A stretch of 64,000 nt of DNA from JALZVT01 sp039029135 (GTDB lineage Bacteria; Pseudomonadota; Gammaproteobacteria; Pseudomonadales; Azotimanducaceae): positions 62,001 through 126,000 of the forward strand of contig JBCCGT010000002.1 of the NCBI GenBank assembly GCA_039029135.1. Reading direction: 5' to 3'. The notes beneath the pieces were generated by a model. It did no database searches, was not told the origin of the DNA, and saw only the letters and a program-made list of their open reading frames with translations. Of the stretch, positions 54,917 to 62,670 are shown piece after piece. The position numbers and the translations under genes were made by a program. Each line of letters begins with the position of its first letter. Position 1 is the first letter of the stretch.

Positions 54917-55528
54917 ATGGCAAAGAGCTTCACCAGCACCGTCGTCGGTCTGCTGAGCCTGTTTACACTCACCGCGTGCAGCGGCGAGACCGAGCAGGCG
55001 AGCGCGCAGGCAGCAAGCGCCGCGCCGACCCCAGCCGCGGCCCAGGCCGCAGCGGCGCCGCCGGCCGCGGACCCGCAGGTGGGGTCGAGCGCGCCGGACT
55101 TCGCGCTGCCGGGGTCCGACGGCAAGACGCACCGCCTCAGCGACTACGCCGGTCGCCACGTCGTGGTCGCGTTCTTCCCTAAGGCCTTCACCGGGGGCTG
55201 AACTCTGCAATGCAAGGCGCTGCGTGACAGTGACCAGGAAATTCGCAACTTCGACGTCGCCTACTTTATGGCGAGCACCGATTCACTCGCGGACAACACG
55301 GCGTTCGCGCTCAAGAATGACGCCAGCTTTCCGATTCTCGCGGACGAAGACAAATCGGCGAGCGCGGCCTTCGGCGTGCTGGGCGGCAGCGGCTACGCGT
55401 CGCGCGTCACCTTCTATATCGATCCAACAGGGAAGATCGCCAGGATCGACCGCGCGGTGAATCCACGCACGGCAGGCGCTGATCTCGTGAGTGCCTTACA
55501 GGCGTTGGGCGTGCCCGCAGCCGGGTAG
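54917..55528 (+). CDS. AhpC/TSA peroxiredoxin lipoprotein, predicted selenoprotein with in-frame UGA at the peroxidatic position
   Basis: Predicted thiol/selenol peroxidase. Reading continues through TGA at 55199-55201 in one frame to TAG at 55526-55528, giving 203 residues with selenocysteine at 95. The N-terminus has a lipobox (LSLFTLTAC, Cys21) and an Ala/Pro-rich linker, so it should be membrane-anchored and periplasmic. The peroxiredoxin domain (about 53-200) has APDFALPGSDGK, then the active-site motif PxxxTxxC as P88-K-A-F-T92-G-G-U95, and TLQC with Cys99 as possible resolving thiol. Downstream FPILADEDKSASAAFGVLGG and VTFYIDPTGKIARID are ordinary family sequence on the far side of the TGA, with no frameshift or decay. 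A SECIS-like hairpin lies at 55216-55235. The alternative is a point-mutated pseudogene (TGC or TGT to TGA). No sel genes are in the window. Confidence 0.85.
55216..55235 (+). promoter_or_regulatory. Predicted bacterial SECIS element
   Basis: GGCGCTG (55216-55222) pairs with CAGTG and CC (55228-55235) around loop CGTGA, with one bulged A at 55233 and one G-U pair. The loop begins 21 nt after the UGA and has G as its second base. Both agree with the published bacterial SECIS rules I know (stem-loop just downstream of UGA, G among the first two loop bases). It is inside the coding sequence, as bacterial SECIS elements are. The fold was done by hand. Confidence 0.65.
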
Positions 55529-55606
55529 CCTCCGGTCAAGCAGAGATCGCGCCTATTGTGTGAGCTTAGGTGCGTCCGGCGCTCGCCTATGGCTTTACCT
55601 TATGAA

Positions 55607-55621
55607 TGAGAATGATTATCA
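55607..55621 (+). promoter_or_regulatory. Fur box upstream of the DUF6607-like operon
   Basis: TGAGAATGATTATCA matches the 7-1-7 Fur consensus TGATAATNATTATCA at 13 of 14 defined positions. It lies about 80 bp upstream of the DUF6607-like start, where Fur would repress the three-gene operon when iron is plentiful. Confidence 0.85.
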
Positions 55622-55700
55622 TTTGTGAAATCGGGCGTGGCGCATGCACCGTCCACGCACGCGGGCCGGGCATATTGGTTACGCCTTGAGGACTCACTAG

Positions 55701-56870
55701 ATGGAACGATCGCTGCTGCGCTTCAGACTGCTCGGCCCGGTGACGAATGCCGTGAACCTTCACGCGCGGCGGCTGTTCGCCCGCTACCTGACCGGTCTAA
55801 CGGCAGCTCTCAGCGCCATAGCGCTGCTCGCCATGCCCTGCCACGCTGACGAGCGTCAGTACACATTCTCTTGGCAGTTCGAACAGGACGCGGCACTCAA
55901 GCCACGCGGGGGCACCACCCGCGGCGGCCCGCTGACGCTCGCGACGTCACCCTCGGCCGCCTACCAGCGGCTTGCGGCCGCGCGGGACGCCGGCAAGAGC
56001 GCCAAGGTCCTCGACCGACTCGCGATCCTGGCCATGGCTGGCGACTACCGGGCGAGCTTCGACTTTCTGGAAACCATCGGCTACACGGCGGACTACAACC
56101 CGTCACAGCCCTATCAGTCCTGGGGCACCGAGCGGGTTTACGTGCTGGTCGACGAACCGGAGCGTGTCGAGCTGCAGCACGTGCTGGTCATGCAGATGCG
56201 CAACAAGGACGGCAGCCTCACGGAACCCATGGCTATGAAACATTGGCGCCAGGCCTGGCGCTATGAGGATCGGGATCTGCACACCTACCGCGGCGCTCGC
56301 AACTGGGAACATCGCCGCCTCAGCCGCGGCGCCGCCCGCAGCCGCTGGACCCAGGCCGTGTTCCAGGTCGACGATTCTCCGCGCTACGAGGCAAGCGGCC
56401 GCTGGACACACGACCACGGCGTCTCGAGCTGGACCAGCGACACCACCTGGAGGCCGCTGCCGCGACGCGAACACAGCGTCCGCAAGGACTATCAGGTGCT
56501 GATCGGCACCAATACGCACATCATTAACCCGACCGGCTGGGTGCAGCGGGAAAGCAACCGCAAAGTGGTACTGGACGCTGACGGACAACCGTTAACGACC
56601 CTCGCCGCCGAAGAGGGCCTCAATCGCTACGAGCGCCTAGACGGCTTCGACTTCGCGGCCGGCGATCTATATCTGCAGAAGACCGGCTCCTACTGGGCCG
56701 CCGTGCGCGACTACTGGGACACGACACTGGATCAGCGACGCGACTTTCGACTCGCGAGCCAGGTGGACGGCATGCCGCTCTTCGCCGCGATGTTCGCGGC
56801 GGCCGAGGCCGGGAGCGACGCCGCGTCCCCGGCCAGCGCCATCGCGCCCTACCTGGAACTCGCCAGGTGA
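55701..56870 (+). CDS. DUF6607-like exported protein, iron-regulated
   Basis: Function unknown. The 389 residues have a signal sequence (ALSAIALLAMPCHA-DERQ) after an unusually long basic N-terminus. The body has DYRASFDFLETIGYT, MAMKHWRQAWRYED, QAVFQVDDSPRYEASGRW, TWRPLPRREHSVRKDY, and INPTGWVQRESNRKV. I recognise this wording as DUF6607, from memory. ATG 55701 has GAGGA upstream. A near-perfect Fur box precedes it. A small membrane protein and a siderophore-interacting flavoprotein follow in coupled order, so a role in iron or haem acquisition is likely but inferred. Confidence 0.82.
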   Translation: MERSLLRFRLLGPVTNAVNLHARRLFARYLTGLTAALSAIALLAMPCHADERQYTFSWQFEQDAALKPRGGTTRGGPLTLATSPSAAYQRLAAARDAGKSAKVLDRLAILAMAGDYRASFDFLETIGYTADYNPSQPYQSWGTERVYVLVDEPERVELQHVLVMQMRNKDGSLTEPMAMKHWRQAWRYEDRDLHTYRGARNWEHRRLSRGAARSRWTQAVFQVDDSPRYEASGRWTHDHGVSSWTSDTTWRPLPRREHSVRKDYQVLIGTNTHIINPTGWVQRESNRKVVLDADGQPLTTLAAEEGLNRYERLDGFDFAAGDLYLQKTGSYWAAVRDYWDTTLDQRRDFRLASQVDGMPLFAAMFAAAEAGSDAASPASAIAPYLELAR

Positions 56871-57055
56871 GGCGCGGCATCGAACCTTTAGGCCAGGCGC
56901 CCGGCCTGCAGCCCCTCAAACCCCAGCCGCACGCGCATCTCAACAAGGGCTACCAGGCACCCAAGGCGCGGTTGACGTCCGCACAGCGCGTGGCGCTGGG
57001 CTGTGGCTGGCTGCTGTTCATGGGCCTGTACATCGGGAGCTGGTGGCTCGTCTGA
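56867..57055 (+). CDS. 62-residue single-span membrane protein in the iron operon
   Basis: No family recognised. It starts at GTG 56867, overlapping the DUF6607-like stop as GTGA, which argues that it is really translated. The first 35 residues are Pro/His-rich and polar (LGQAPGLQPLKPQPHAHLNKG). The rest is one membrane helix, VALGCGWLLFMGLYIGSWWLV, ending at the C-terminus. Topology and size suggest a small partner of a membrane complex. The siderophore-interacting protein starts 86 bp later. Confidence 0.7.
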   Translation: MRRGIEPLGQAPGLQPLKPQPHAHLNKGYQAPKARLTSAQRVALGCGWLLFMGLYIGSWWLV

Positions 57056-57140
57056 CCAAGCCCGAGCGGCGCCCGCCATATTCGCCACAGCGCGCTCCAC
57101 GCGGGCCGCGCTCACGCTAACCCCTTCGGGAGAAATCGTT

Positions 57141-57908
57141 TTGCCAGCCCAGTACCAGCTCACCGTCGCACACAACGATTCGCTGACGCCCCACATGCGA
57201 CGCATACGTCTGACCGGCAGCGACCTGCGCGACTTCCCGGCGGATCAGGAGAGCGGCTACGTGAAGCTGCTGGTTGAGCGCGAAGACGGCGAGACCGTGC
57301 CACGGTCGTACACGATCCGCGCGTTCGATGCGCGCCGCGAAATGCTAACGCTCGACTTCGTCGACCACGGCGACTCCGGTCCCGCGTCCGCTTGGGCACG
57401 CCGCGCCGAGCCGGGCGCCGCGGTGACCATTCGGGGACCGGGCGAAAAGAAGCTCGCCGATCCCGCGGCCGACTGGTTCTTTCTGGCCGCCGACCTCAGC
57501 GCCCTGCCCGCGCTGGCCGTCAATCTGGAGGTCCTGCGACGCGACGCATCCGGCTACGCGATCATCGAGGTGCCGAGCCTGGATGACCGGCAGAATATCG
57601 ACGCTCCGACCGGCATAGACGTCCAGTGGATCGTCAACGAGGACGCCGCCGCGCCCAACCGCGCACTGGTCGACACGGTGCTGCGGCAACCGTGGTTGGA
57701 GGGACGCGCCTATCCGTGGTTTGCCGGCGAGTTCGACGGTATGCGCGCGCTGCGCAAGTACTTCCGCGACGAGCGCGGCATCGATCGCAAGGCCATGTAT
57801 CTGAGCTGCTACTGGAAGCTGGGCGACACCGACGAGGGCATGAAAAAAGCCAAGCGCCGGGACGCGGAAAGCGACGCGCAGACGCTCACGGCCGTCGGCG
57901 CGCGCTGA
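57141..57908 (+). CDS. Siderophore-interacting protein (ViuB/SIP-family ferric reductase)
   Basis: Cytoplasmic FAD-dependent reductase thought to release iron from imported ferric siderophores. The 255 residues have an N-terminal FAD-binding barrel with RSYTIRAFDAR, which carries the RxYT flavin motif, and GPASAWARRAEPGAAVTIRGP. The C-terminal NAD(P)H domain includes WFFLAADLSALPAL, WFAGEFDGMRALRKYFRDERG and YWKLGDTDEG, the SIP C-terminal signature. I choose TTG 57141 because GGGAGA lies 7-8 nt upstream and upstream sequence is not family-like. Third gene behind the Fur box at 55607. Confidence 0.87.
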   Translation: MPAQYQLTVAHNDSLTPHMRRIRLTGSDLRDFPADQESGYVKLLVEREDGETVPRSYTIRAFDARREMLTLDFVDHGDSGPASAWARRAEPGAAVTIRGPGEKKLADPAADWFFLAADLSALPALAVNLEVLRRDASGYAIIEVPSLDDRQNIDAPTGIDVQWIVNEDAAAPNRALVDTVLRQPWLEGRAYPWFAGEFDGMRALRKYFRDERGIDRKAMYLSCYWKLGDTDEGMKKAKRRDAESDAQTLTAVGAR

Positions 57909-57962
57909 GCGGCAGATCGCGGCGTCGGCGCCGGGCGACATCCGTGCTACGGTCGGCCGACG

Positions 57963-58391
57963 ATGAAGGCATCCAGCACACCGAATGCGACGGCGCAGCT
58001 GCGCGCCCTGACCGATCTTGTCCGCGAGACCGGGCAGGCCCTCCCCGAGATAAGCGCCAGCGGCGGACTGGTCGAGACGCTCCGGTGGGGGCAGACGTCA
58101 TTTATGCCCGCCAAGGCGCGTGTTGGGACCACCGTGCGCGTGGACCAGCATGACGACGCCCACGTTGCGCTGTACGTGCACTGCCAGACCAGCCTGATCG
58201 ACAGCTTCCGGACGCTGCTCCCCGACTTGACCTACGCGGGCAATCGCGCGGTGCTGTTTCCGTGCGACGAGCCACTGCCAAGCGACGAAATCCGGCTCTG
58301 CGTCGAAGCCGCGCTGCTGTACCACTACAACAAGCGCCGCCCTAGGCCAGCCACCGGCCGGCCGTCGGCGGCGACGCGCCGACGCTCATGA
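57963..58391 (+). CDS. DUF1801 family protein
   Basis: Function unknown. The 142 residues match the YdhG/DUF1801 type: a helical start, then ETLRWGQTSFMPAK in the position of the family's EtlKWG motif. Beta strands such as VALYVHCQTSLIDSF and LPSDEIRLCVEAALLYHYNKR follow. A basic tail ends the protein. Its stop overlaps the ATG of the SRPBCC gene (ATGA). Linkage to the iron operon upstream is by position only. Confidence 0.8.
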   Translation: MKASSTPNATAQLRALTDLVRETGQALPEISASGGLVETLRWGQTSFMPAKARVGTTVRVDQHDDAHVALYVHCQTSLIDSFRTLLPDLTYAGNRAVLFPCDEPLPSDEIRLCVEAALLYHYNKRRPRPATGRPSAATRRRS

Positions 58392-58843
58392 CGACCGTGC
58401 CCCTCCCTGATCTCGGTGCGCGACCGCTTACGGTAGAGTGCACCGCCCGCATCGCCGCGCCGCCCGCAGCCGTGTTCGCCGCCTGGAGCACCGATATCGA
58501 TCGCTGGTTCGCCCAGCCGGGCACCGTCGCGATGGTGCCGGAACCCGGCCGACCGTACTTCTTCTACAACCGCGATGACTGGGGGCGACACCCCCACTAC
58601 GGACGCTTCCTAAGCGTGCACGAGCACCGCCTGCTTGAGATGACGTGGATCACGGGCAACGGCACCCAGGAGGGCACGGCGGGGGCGGAGACGGTACTGC
58701 GGATCGAGCTCGACGGGCACGGCGGCAACACCGGGATCCGCCTGCTGCATTCGGGGTTTGTCTCAGAAGCCTCGCGCGCCGGTCATCAGGACAACTGGCC
58801 GCTCGCTCTGGATGAACTGGCGGCCGCGTTGGCATCAGGCTGA
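58388..58843 (+). CDS. SRPBCC/AHSA1-like protein
   Basis: Predicted START-like hydrophobic ligand-binding fold of 151 residues. VECTARIAAPPAAVFAAWST and IDRWFAQPG at the start, the strand HRLLEMTWITG, and a C-terminal helix DNWPLALDELAAAL are typical of AHSA1 proteins. No catalytic residues can be assigned. Overlaps the DUF1801 gene, and the pair is a common one (DUF1801 with SRPBCC proteins). Confidence 0.83.
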   Translation: MTTVPLPDLGARPLTVECTARIAAPPAAVFAAWSTDIDRWFAQPGTVAMVPEPGRPYFFYNRDDWGRHPHYGRFLSVHEHRLLEMTWITGNGTQEGTAGAETVLRIELDGHGGNTGIRLLHSGFVSEASRAGHQDNWPLALDELAAALASG

Positions 58844-58895
58844 GCGCTGCGGGCGAGTTCCACGCCGCGAGCTTCAGCGGGGCGCAAGAAAAACG

Positions 58896-59897
58896 TCAGC
58901 AAAAGCGCTCAGGCCCTGACCACTGGCCCGCGCTATAGCGATCGCCGTGACACCAGCCGACCGGTAGCACGGCCTCGATCCGAGCCAGGTCGGTATCCGT
59001 CAGTCGCAGCTCGGTACCGGCGACCAGCTCCTCGAGGTGCGCCACGGAGCGCGTTCCAGGAATGGGCAAAACATGCTCGCCCTGCGCATGCAGCCAGGCG
59101 ATCGCGAGCCCACCGGCAGGCACGCCCATCTCGGCGGCGAGCCGACGATAGGACTCGGTCGCCGCGAGGTTGCGCTCTAGAGCGATGCGCTGAAAGCGCG
59201 GATTCACCTGCATGAACGCAAGGCTCTGACAGGTCTCGAAGTCGAGCGGCCGGTCGGTGAGCAGCGACCGGCCGACGGGAGAGAACGCGACCAGAGACGC
59301 CCCGAGGTCCCGCGTCCGCTGCACGAGACCCAGCTCCGGCGCCCGCGTCGACAGCGAATACTCCGACTGCACCGCGGCAACCGGCTGCACCGCGTGCGCG
59401 ACCTGCAGCGACGTCGGCGCGATCTCGGAAAACCCGACCTGCCGCGTCTTGCCTGTCTGCACCAACGCACCGAGGGTTTCCGCGACCTCTTCGATCGGCG
59501 TGTCGGCATCGCGGCGATGCACGTAGAACAGCTCGACCTGCTCGACGCCCAGCCGCGTGAGCGATTTGTCGAGCTCGCCTTCCAGGTGGGCGCGCGTGTT
59601 GTCGTAGGTGCGCGCCCCGTCGGGCGTTGTGGTGATGCCGGCCTTGGTAGCGATGGTGAAACAGTCTTGCGCCTGCTTGCCCTGCTGCGCGAGAAAGGCG
59701 CCGATGCGGCGCTCGGATTCCCCCTTGCCGTACGCGTTCGAGGTATCCAGGTGCGTGATACCCAGATCGAGACAGCGCGCGAGGATCGCATGCGACGTCT
59801 CGTCGTCGGTCGGCCCATAGAAGTTGCTGAGCGACATAGCGCCGAAACCCATCGCGGAGACGGGCGTGCCAAGCTGACCCAGTTGCCGTTGTTGCAT
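58896..59897 (-). CDS. Aldo/keto reductase
   Basis: NADPH-dependent carbonyl reductase of the AKR superfamily, cytoplasmic. The 333 residues form a TIM barrel with the catalytic tetrad visible as Asp51, Tyr56, Lys85 and His127 (HLDTSNAYG, ATKAG, YVHRRD). The cofactor region includes VLPIPGTRSVAHLEEL. Wording resembles the YajO/Tas-type or AKR13-like group used for detoxifying aldehydes; the substrate is unknown. Two cysteines are near the C-terminus. Downstream of fumC by 39 bp, both on the minus strand. Confidence 0.92.
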   Translation of the reverse strand: MQQRQLGQLGTPVSAMGFGAMSLSNFYGPTDDETSHAILARCLDLGITHLDTSNAYGKGESERRIGAFLAQQGKQAQDCFTIATKAGITTTPDGARTYDNTRAHLEGELDKSLTRLGVEQVELFYVHRRDADTPIEEVAETLGALVQTGKTRQVGFSEIAPTSLQVAHAVQPVAAVQSEYSLSTRAPELGLVQRTRDLGASLVAFSPVGRSLLTDRPLDFETCQSLAFMQVNPRFQRIALERNLAATESYRRLAAEMGVPAGGLAIAWLHAQGEHVLPIPGTRSVAHLEELVAGTELRLTDTDLARIEAVLPVGWCHGDRYSAGQWSGPERFC

Positions 59898-59936
59898 CGC
59901 GCTACCCCTTTATCGCTTCTTATCCCTTCAACCTTT

Positions 59937-61322
59937 TTACTGCAGGCCGCCGCGCGTCAGCTGATCGGGATCCAGGATGCGGCGCAGCTCGTCCTCTGCG
60001 ATGTCCGTCTGCTCGACCGCGACGTCGAGAATCGGGCGCCCGTCCTTGTAGGCCGCCTTGGCAATCTCAGCGGCCTTGGCGTAGCCGATGACCGGATTCA
60101 GGGCAGTGACCAAGATGGGGTTGCGGTGCAGCGGCCCGGCCAGGCTGTCCGCGTTGACCTCGAAGGTGGCGATGGCGCGATCCGCGAGCAGCCGCGAGCT
60201 GTTGGCTAGCAGGTCGATGCTGCCTAGGAGGTTGTCCGCGATCACGGGCAGCATGACGTTCAGCTCGAAGTTGCCGGATTGACCCCCATTGGTAATCGCC
60301 GCATCGTTACCGATGACCTGAGCGGCGACCATCGCCGTGGACTCGGGAATCACCGGGTTGACCTTGCCCGGCATGATGGACGAGCCGGGTTGCAGGGCCT
60401 CGAGCGTGATCTCACCCAGCCCGGCAAGCGGTCCGGAGTTCATCCAGCGCAGGTCGTTGGCGATCTTTAGCAGCGCGACGGCCAGCGTCTTGAGCTGACC
60501 CGAGAGCGCCACCGCCGCGTCCTGGGATCCCAGCAGCGGAAAGTAGTTGGCCGCCGTCTGGAAGGCCACGCCGGTAGCATCGCTGAGATGCTGCGCGAAG
60601 CGCGCCCCGAATTCCGGGTGCGTGTTGATACCGGTGCCGACGGCGGTGCCGCCCAGCGCCAGTTCCTGCACGCCGGGTAGGACCGCGACCAGCCGCGCCT
60701 GCGCGTTGCGCAGTTGGTCGGCCCAGCTGCGCAGGCTCTGCGCCAGGGAAATCGGCATCGCATCCATCAGGTGGGTGCGGCCGGTCTTGTAAACCGTTTC
60801 CAGCTTCGCGGCCCGCGCTTCGATGGTGTCGATCAGGTGGATCAGCGCGGGCTGCAGTCGTTCGTGCACACCCAGCGCGGCGCTGACGTGGATCGTGGTC
60901 GGAATGACGTCGTTAGAGCTCTGACCGAAGTTGACGTGGTCGTTGGCGTTTACTTCGCTGCCCAGCGCGCGGCTCGCGAGCGTCGCCACCACCTCATTGG
61001 CGTTCATGTTGGTGCTGGTGCCCGAGCCGGTTTGAAACACATCGAGCGGAAAGTGGCGCATGACGTCATCGTCGTCGGCAAGCGAAGCACATACAGAGGC
61101 GATCGCATCCGCCATGTCAGCGGGCAGGCAATCGAGCGCGGCGTTGGTCTTGGCCGCGTTCGCCTTGACGAGCAGCAGGGCGTCGATGAACGCGCGCGGC
61201 ATGCGCCGTCCACTAACCGGAAAGTTCTCGATGGCGCGCTGGGTCTGGGCGCCGTAGAGCGCATCCGCCGGTACCGTCAATTCGCCCATGCTGTCTTTGA
61301 CAACACGTGTGCCCTCAGTCAT
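59937..61322 (-). CDS. fumC: Class II fumarate hydratase FumC
   Basis: Iron-independent fumarase interconverting fumarate and malate in the TCA cycle. The 461-residue length is typical. Active-site regions are TGSGTSTNMNANEV (98-111), HVNFGQSSNDVIPT (129-142), GRTHLMDA with catalytic His184, and the mobile loop GSSIMPGKVNP (313-323). ATG 61322 has AGAGGA 7 nt upstream. FumC does not need an iron-sulphur cluster, so its place beside Fur-linked and superoxide-defence genes fits the oxidant theme. No Fur box was found for it on the minus strand. Confidence 0.96.
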   Translation of the reverse strand: MTEGTRVVKDSMGELTVPADALYGAQTQRAIENFPVSGRRMPRAFIDALLLVKANAAKTNAALDCLPADMADAIASVCASLADDDDVMRHFPLDVFQTGSGTSTNMNANEVVATLASRALGSEVNANDHVNFGQSSNDVIPTTIHVSAALGVHERLQPALIHLIDTIEARAAKLETVYKTGRTHLMDAMPISLAQSLRSWADQLRNAQARLVAVLPGVQELALGGTAVGTGINTHPEFGARFAQHLSDATGVAFQTAANYFPLLGSQDAAVALSGQLKTLAVALLKIANDLRWMNSGPLAGLGEITLEALQPGSSIMPGKVNPVIPESTAMVAAQVIGNDAAITNGGQSGNFELNVMLPVIADNLLGSIDLLANSSRLLADRAIATFEVNADSLAGPLHRNPILVTALNPVIGYAKAAEIAKAAYKDGRPILDVAVEQTDIAEDELRRILDPDQLTRGGLQ

Positions 61323-61762
61323 CTCATGTCCTCTGTGGTGTTATCGGATCTGGTATTCACTGCGTCGCGTCAGCACGCCACGCTGATGTAGCCGTATAGC
61401 CTCACGCGTTTGCGCCCATTGCGCCAGCCCCGCAGCGCGCGGCGGCGACAGTGCCGGTCGATGGCCGCTTAAGCCAAGCCGTCAGTCCCGTCCTGTCGAT
61501 CGACAACGGCGCCAATAGCGGCGTCGGACGCAGGAAGCCGGCAGGATTGTCCCCGGATTCCGGGACCTCGTCGATCGCCATGGCAACGCGCAGCGGATGC
61601 CGTCGGTCGCAACGCTCGGGGTTTCTAAAGGCTCGGCCGCGCGTCGCCGTGATTTGGCACATTTTTCGTATTCTTAATTTTAATACTTATGAGAATCGTT
61701 TGCATTTGATATGCCCGGGCGCTAGTTTGAAAGCCGTCGTTTTTTGCGGATCCCCTTAGCCT
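61323..61762. other. Gene-free region between fumC and the sodN operon
   Basis: A 440 bp divergent intergenic region. The left part is GC-rich without a recognisable gene. The right part (61650-61710) is AT-rich and holds a possible promoter (TTGGCA at 61654, TTTAAT at 61679, spacing 19) followed by the Fur-like box at 61690. Confidence 0.5.
61690..61704 (+). promoter_or_regulatory. Fur/Nur-like box upstream of the sodN operon
   Basis: TGAGAATCGTTTGCA matches the 7-1-7 Fur consensus at 10 of 14 positions and lies just after a plausible -10 box, about 60 bp before the small membrane-protein gene. Weaker than the other two boxes. A Fur-family nickel regulator (Nur) is an alternative binder. 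Confidence 0.4.
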
Positions 61763-62047
61763 ATGAAGCCCATATCGAAAACCACACTCACGACAGCAGC
61801 GCTCGCGAGCCTTGCATTCAGCCCTCTCGCCGCGGCCCATCACCACGCCGAGGCGACGCTCGGCTCGGGTACAATCGGCCTGCTGCTGATGATGCTGGGC
61901 GTGCTACTGGCGACCGTCGCGCTCGTCCTGGATCGCCACGACGGCTCGCCACCGGATGCCCGTCGCACCCTTCGCAAAAGCGCCGCTCGACTCAACCCGC
62001 TACCGCTACTGACACGCGCCTCGAAACTGGGAGCCAACGCACCGTGA
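61763..62047 (+). CDS. Small His-rich membrane protein coupled to nickel SOD
   Basis: No family recognised. The 94 residues have a signal-like segment (TTAALASLAFSPLAAA) followed directly by HHHAEA. A strong membrane helix (TIGLLLMMLGVLLATVALVL) and a basic cytoplasmic-type tail complete it. If a signal peptidase cut just before or a couple of residues before the histidines, the mature N-terminus would have His at position 3, a Cu/Ni-binding (ATCUN-type) arrangement; this is inference. Its stop overlaps the sodN GTG as GTGA, so translation is coupled. A role in nickel supply or membrane association for the SOD is possible but untested. Confidence 0.72.
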   Translation: MKPISKTTLTTAALASLAFSPLAAAHHHAEATLGSGTIGLLLMMLGVLLATVALVLDRHDGSPPDARRTLRKSAARLNPLPLLTRASKLGANAP

Positions 62048-62514
62048 AACTCTTCGACATGACTCTGCCCAGCGTCCAGGGACACTGCGACGTGCCCTGC
62101 GGCATCTACGACCCGGCCACGGCCCAGATCGCCGCGCACTCGGTCGCACGCTTTCTCGACCAGATCGCAGAGCTGCCCGAAGGCTCGCTCGATCGCGCCG
62201 CGCAGGCACGCCTCGCGCGACTGGTCAGCCAGAAGGAGGCTCACGCGGCCGAGGTGAAGGCCGCGGTCGTGGTCATCTGGGGGGACTACTTCAAGGCACC
62301 GCAGTTCGAGGCGCACCCGTCGCTGCACGAGCTCACCCACAGCATTCTCCTGACCGCCTCGGCGTGTAAACAGGAGATCGATCCCGCCAACGGTCGCAAG
62401 CTGGTCGATCTGGTGAACGACTTTGCCGAGATCTTCTGGCAGACCAAGGACGTCGACACCGAGCGGGTGGTCGCCAAGTACGCGCCGAATCTGGAGATCG
62501 TCCGGCCGCGCTAG
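62044..62514 (+). CDS. sodN: Nickel-dependent superoxide dismutase SodN
   Basis: Dismutes superoxide with nickel in place of iron or manganese. The 156-residue precursor starts at GTG 62044 with a 13-residue propeptide (VKLFDMTLPSVQG). The nickel hook HCDVPCGIYDP follows, so mature His1, Cys2, Cys6 and Tyr9 are all present. The rest is the four-helix bundle (AAHSVARFLDQI, RLVSQKEAHAAEVKAAVVVIWGDYFK, LTHSILLTASACKQE, DLVNDFAEIFWQTK), closing with YAPNLEIVRPR. Maturation needs cleavage before His1, normally by SodX, usually encoded next door; none is seen between here and the window end. Coupled to the His-rich membrane protein upstream. Confidence 0.94.
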   Translation: MKLFDMTLPSVQGHCDVPCGIYDPATAQIAAHSVARFLDQIAELPEGSLDRAAQARLARLVSQKEAHAAEVKAAVVVIWGDYFKAPQFEAHPSLHELTHSILLTASACKQEIDPANGRKLVDLVNDFAEIFWQTKDVDTERVVAKYAPNLEIVRPR

Positions 62515-62582
62515 TCGGCGCAGCGTGCTCGTCGCGTCGTCGCCGGCGCGCGCCCGAGCCTAGACGTCGAGAGGTCGAGAGG

Positions 62583-62607
62583 TCGAGCGACGCGATCCGT
62601 CGCTCGA
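62583..62607 (+). terminator. 10-bp hairpin after sodN
   Basis: TCGAGCGACG, loop CGATC, CGTCGCTCGA: a perfect 10-bp stem 69 nt after the sodN stop, preceded by GTCGAGAG direct repeats (62565-62586). No U-tract follows, so it may be a transcript 3'-end protector or a Rho-dependent end rather than an intrinsic terminator. A second inverted repeat, CACCCCGG/CCGGGGTG, spans 62620-62654. Confidence 0.45.
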
Positions 62608-62670
62608 TGCTAACGGAGGCACCCCGGAGGCTTCACAGACGGTTCACCGGGGTGTTGCCAATCTAACGGC

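Noticed and set aside
54917..55201. Two separate small genes, 54917-55201 and 55268-55528
   Set aside because: Both are in the same frame, and the sequence between them (55202-55267) is normal peroxiredoxin family sequence. One gene with a recoded UGA explains this better.
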